Below, in pieces: positions 62,201-64,000 of a stretch of DNA of 64,000 nt (positions are counted from its first letter, which is position 1; every line of letters begins with the position of its first letter). Below the pieces are notes generated by a model. That model saw nothing but the letters and a program-made list of their open reading frames with translations. It had not been told where the DNA came from and did not search any database. A program made the position numbers and the translations under genes. This stretch comes from Onchocerca volvulus. Taxonomy: Eukaryota; Nematoda; Chromadorea; Rhabditida; Onchocercidae. The stretch is taken from the NCBI GenBank assembly GCA_000499405.2, contig HG738137.1, positions 24,928,317 through 24,992,316 of the forward strand, given 5' to 3'.

Positions 62201-63469
62201 GAATTTATGTGTATATCCATCCTTCATCTCTTTATAATTATAATTAATGCTGATGAAATATGTATTATCGGAAAAGGTCGGGGATGGGGTCAAAATGAAA
62301 TGAGGTCAAAGGATGACGAGAAGGAAGAGAGAAATTTGATGATGAAATTGAAAGAAAGAGATTGAAAAGATAGGAAAATATAAAAAGGAAGAACATTGAA
62401 GATTCCCATTCATGTATATCTATATATAAATACATATATCGTAATCAAATTTGCAAAATCGGGCCACAAAACCCCGTACGGCCACAGAATCCGAATCCCA
62501 AAGTAATTTCATTTCTTCATTCTATTTTCATTCTCTTCCTTTTCTCACCAATTCCTCCTCAATTTCCTCCTCTTTTCCTTCAATCTTTCTAATTCCTCCT
62601 TTTTCATCCACTTTTCTGCATATTTCAAATCTCTTCGTCATACTTACCATAATCTACCTCATCTTTCTTACTTATTTAGTTATCTACTTTCATTCTTCAT
62701 TATTTATCATTTCAAAGATAAACAAGCATATTTGCCTATTGATAAGATAAACCTAAATTATTTAAATTGAAAATTCTCTCAATGAATTTTTTTTTTTCAG
62801 AAGCAAAAGAATGGTATAAATTTAAAATTCAAGTTAAAAAAATAACGAATTTAAGGCTAAATCAAAATTCTTTATTTAATCATTTTAAGATAAACAAATA
62901 TATATCCTAATTGATAAAACTAATAATTTGAATTTGATTCTGGAATAGAAATAAAAATCTGAATTCGAAAATCCAATGAAAATAAATTTAAAACTATGTC
63001 AGAATCAAGAATTACCGACAATTACCAATTTTTCTCAGTGATTTCTTCTTCTTTTTCAAGAAAAAACGAAAAAAAAAGAAAGTACAAATTTATAAAATCC
63101 AATAAAAGCAATAGTAAACTTATAGATAATGAATATTTTAAAATAACTGCAAACAACAAGTGCTGCAATATATTTTTAAATTCATTGTTGACAAATTCCT
63201 ATTTTTTGAGTTATGCTTAAATAACATGCAAAATCATCATTTAGCAATTTTTGCAGTATATTTGTATTAAATAATGAATAGAAGGAAAAAAATGAAAAAA
63301 AACAAAACTTATTTATTTATTTTTCTTTTTGAATAAAAATTTGATTCATTTTTCCATTTTTTTTTTTACTTTGAAAATGGAAAAATACAAAATGCTTCTT
63401 CATCAGAAAACGACAATCGCAATCGTATAATTGGGGTCACATGGGAGAGAATTAATGTAATTAATGTTT

Positions 63470-63497
63470 GGGTTTCTGCATGTAATTTGAGAAACCC
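63470..63497. repeat. Short hairpin GGGTTTCT / AGAAACCC
   Basis: An exact 8-bp inverted repeat with a 12-nt loop in an otherwise AT-rich flank. It is less AT-rich than its surroundings. Confidence 0.6.
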
Positions 63498-64000
63498 TTC
63501 AACCATCATCACCCACTTTTACTTCTAAAAAGTCATCATTTTGCTATTAGATTTGAAAAAATAGGAAAAAAAAAATGGGAAGAAAATGCAACAGTTTTGA
63601 TAAATGAAAAGGGATAAAGAAACAAAAAATTACAGGTTTTGTTTTTTTTTTTTTCGCTTTTTTTCTTTCTCATTTCGATTTTTCAGTTTCTCACTACATT
63701 CATTTTAAAATTGGAATAATTATAATTTATTTGCAAAGTTTACGTAATTGCTTTCATCAATGCATTTATTTATTCAATCGTTGCAGAAGAAAAAAAAAAG
63801 ATTTTGGAATTTCAATTTCTTTTTTTCAGTTCCAATTTCATGTAACGTAAATCAATTATTAAATATTTTAAAATAAAACTTCGAAATATTAACTAATTTC
63901 CTTTCTTTTTTCCTTTTCTATTTTTTTTATCCAGTAATAGGAAATTAGTTACATTCTATGAATTTTTGGTAACTGGACATAATTGCTATCCAATTTTTGC

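Larger units (their letters stand above)
55261..64000. other. Far upstream flank, no confident gene
   Basis: AT-rich sequence with scattered simple repeats: AAT/ATG runs at 55460-55550 and 56370-56410, GAAAT repeats at 56915-56945, and a CATGCGCGCG palindromic patch at 58418-58465. It contains a perfect 20-bp inverted repeat (59238-59291), a small hairpin (63470-63497) and two exon-like fragments that I could not place in a gene (about 59668-59830 and 62449-62503). Short frames elsewhere have the composition of non-coding DNA. Confidence 0.5.

Noticed and set aside
62996..63220. 74-codon plus-strand frame starting MSESRITDN
   Set aside because: No splice partners, composition typical of AT-rich non-coding DNA, and no recognisable feature.
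1..64000. tRNA, rRNA or spliced-leader RNA genes
   Set aside because: I looked for TTCGANTCC-type T-loops and known RNA motifs by eye and saw none with a credible cloverleaf. A covariance-model scan would be decisive.

Overview
This 64 kb window is AT-rich, intron-rich eukaryotic DNA that reads as a nematode genome. The evidence is a five-finger Gfi-1/PAG-3 zinc-finger protein, short nematode-style TTTTCAG splice acceptors, and long AT-rich introns full of homopolymers and minisatellites. The base composition and large introns suggest a parasitic spirurid/filarial-type lineage, but that is an inference. There is no operon, CRISPR array, rRNA or recognisable tRNA. Every gene is split, so long single reading frames say little. 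I built the models below by requiring splice sites and codon phase to agree from exon to exon.

Layout. (1) 976-6158, plus: a forkhead transcription factor, 6 exons, 555 aa. (2) 17667-11528, minus: a secreted, furin-site-containing, two-module cysteine-rich protein, 8 exons, 260 aa. (3) 24205-21509, minus: a small type I membrane protein with signal peptide, glycosylated ectodomain, one TM helix and a short tail, 5 exons, 229 aa. (4) about 28954-33238, plus: an arylacetamide deacetylase / hormone-sensitive-lipase-type alpha/beta hydrolase with a membrane anchor, 6 exons found, first exon uncertain. (5) 34469-41229, plus: a 14-exon, 643-aa Lys/Ser/Arg-rich protein with one N-terminal TM helix. 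(6) 54607-49642, minus: the pag-3/Gfi-1 orthologue, 5 exons, 369 aa, with an excellent match to the Gfi-1 binding consensus in its own first intron.

Between genes 5 and 6 (41.2-49.6 kb) lie decayed coding sequence downstream of gene 5 and a poorly resolved minus-strand coding-like locus (45.5-47.2 kb). Within that locus a minisatellite repeats what looks like a splice-acceptor/exon edge. The region upstream of pag-3 (54.6-64 kb) has no confident gene but contains a perfect 20-bp inverted repeat at 59238-59291.

The genes do not form an evident pathway. Two are developmental or neuronal transcription factors, three are secreted or membrane proteins without a family I can name, and one is an ER-type esterase/lipase.
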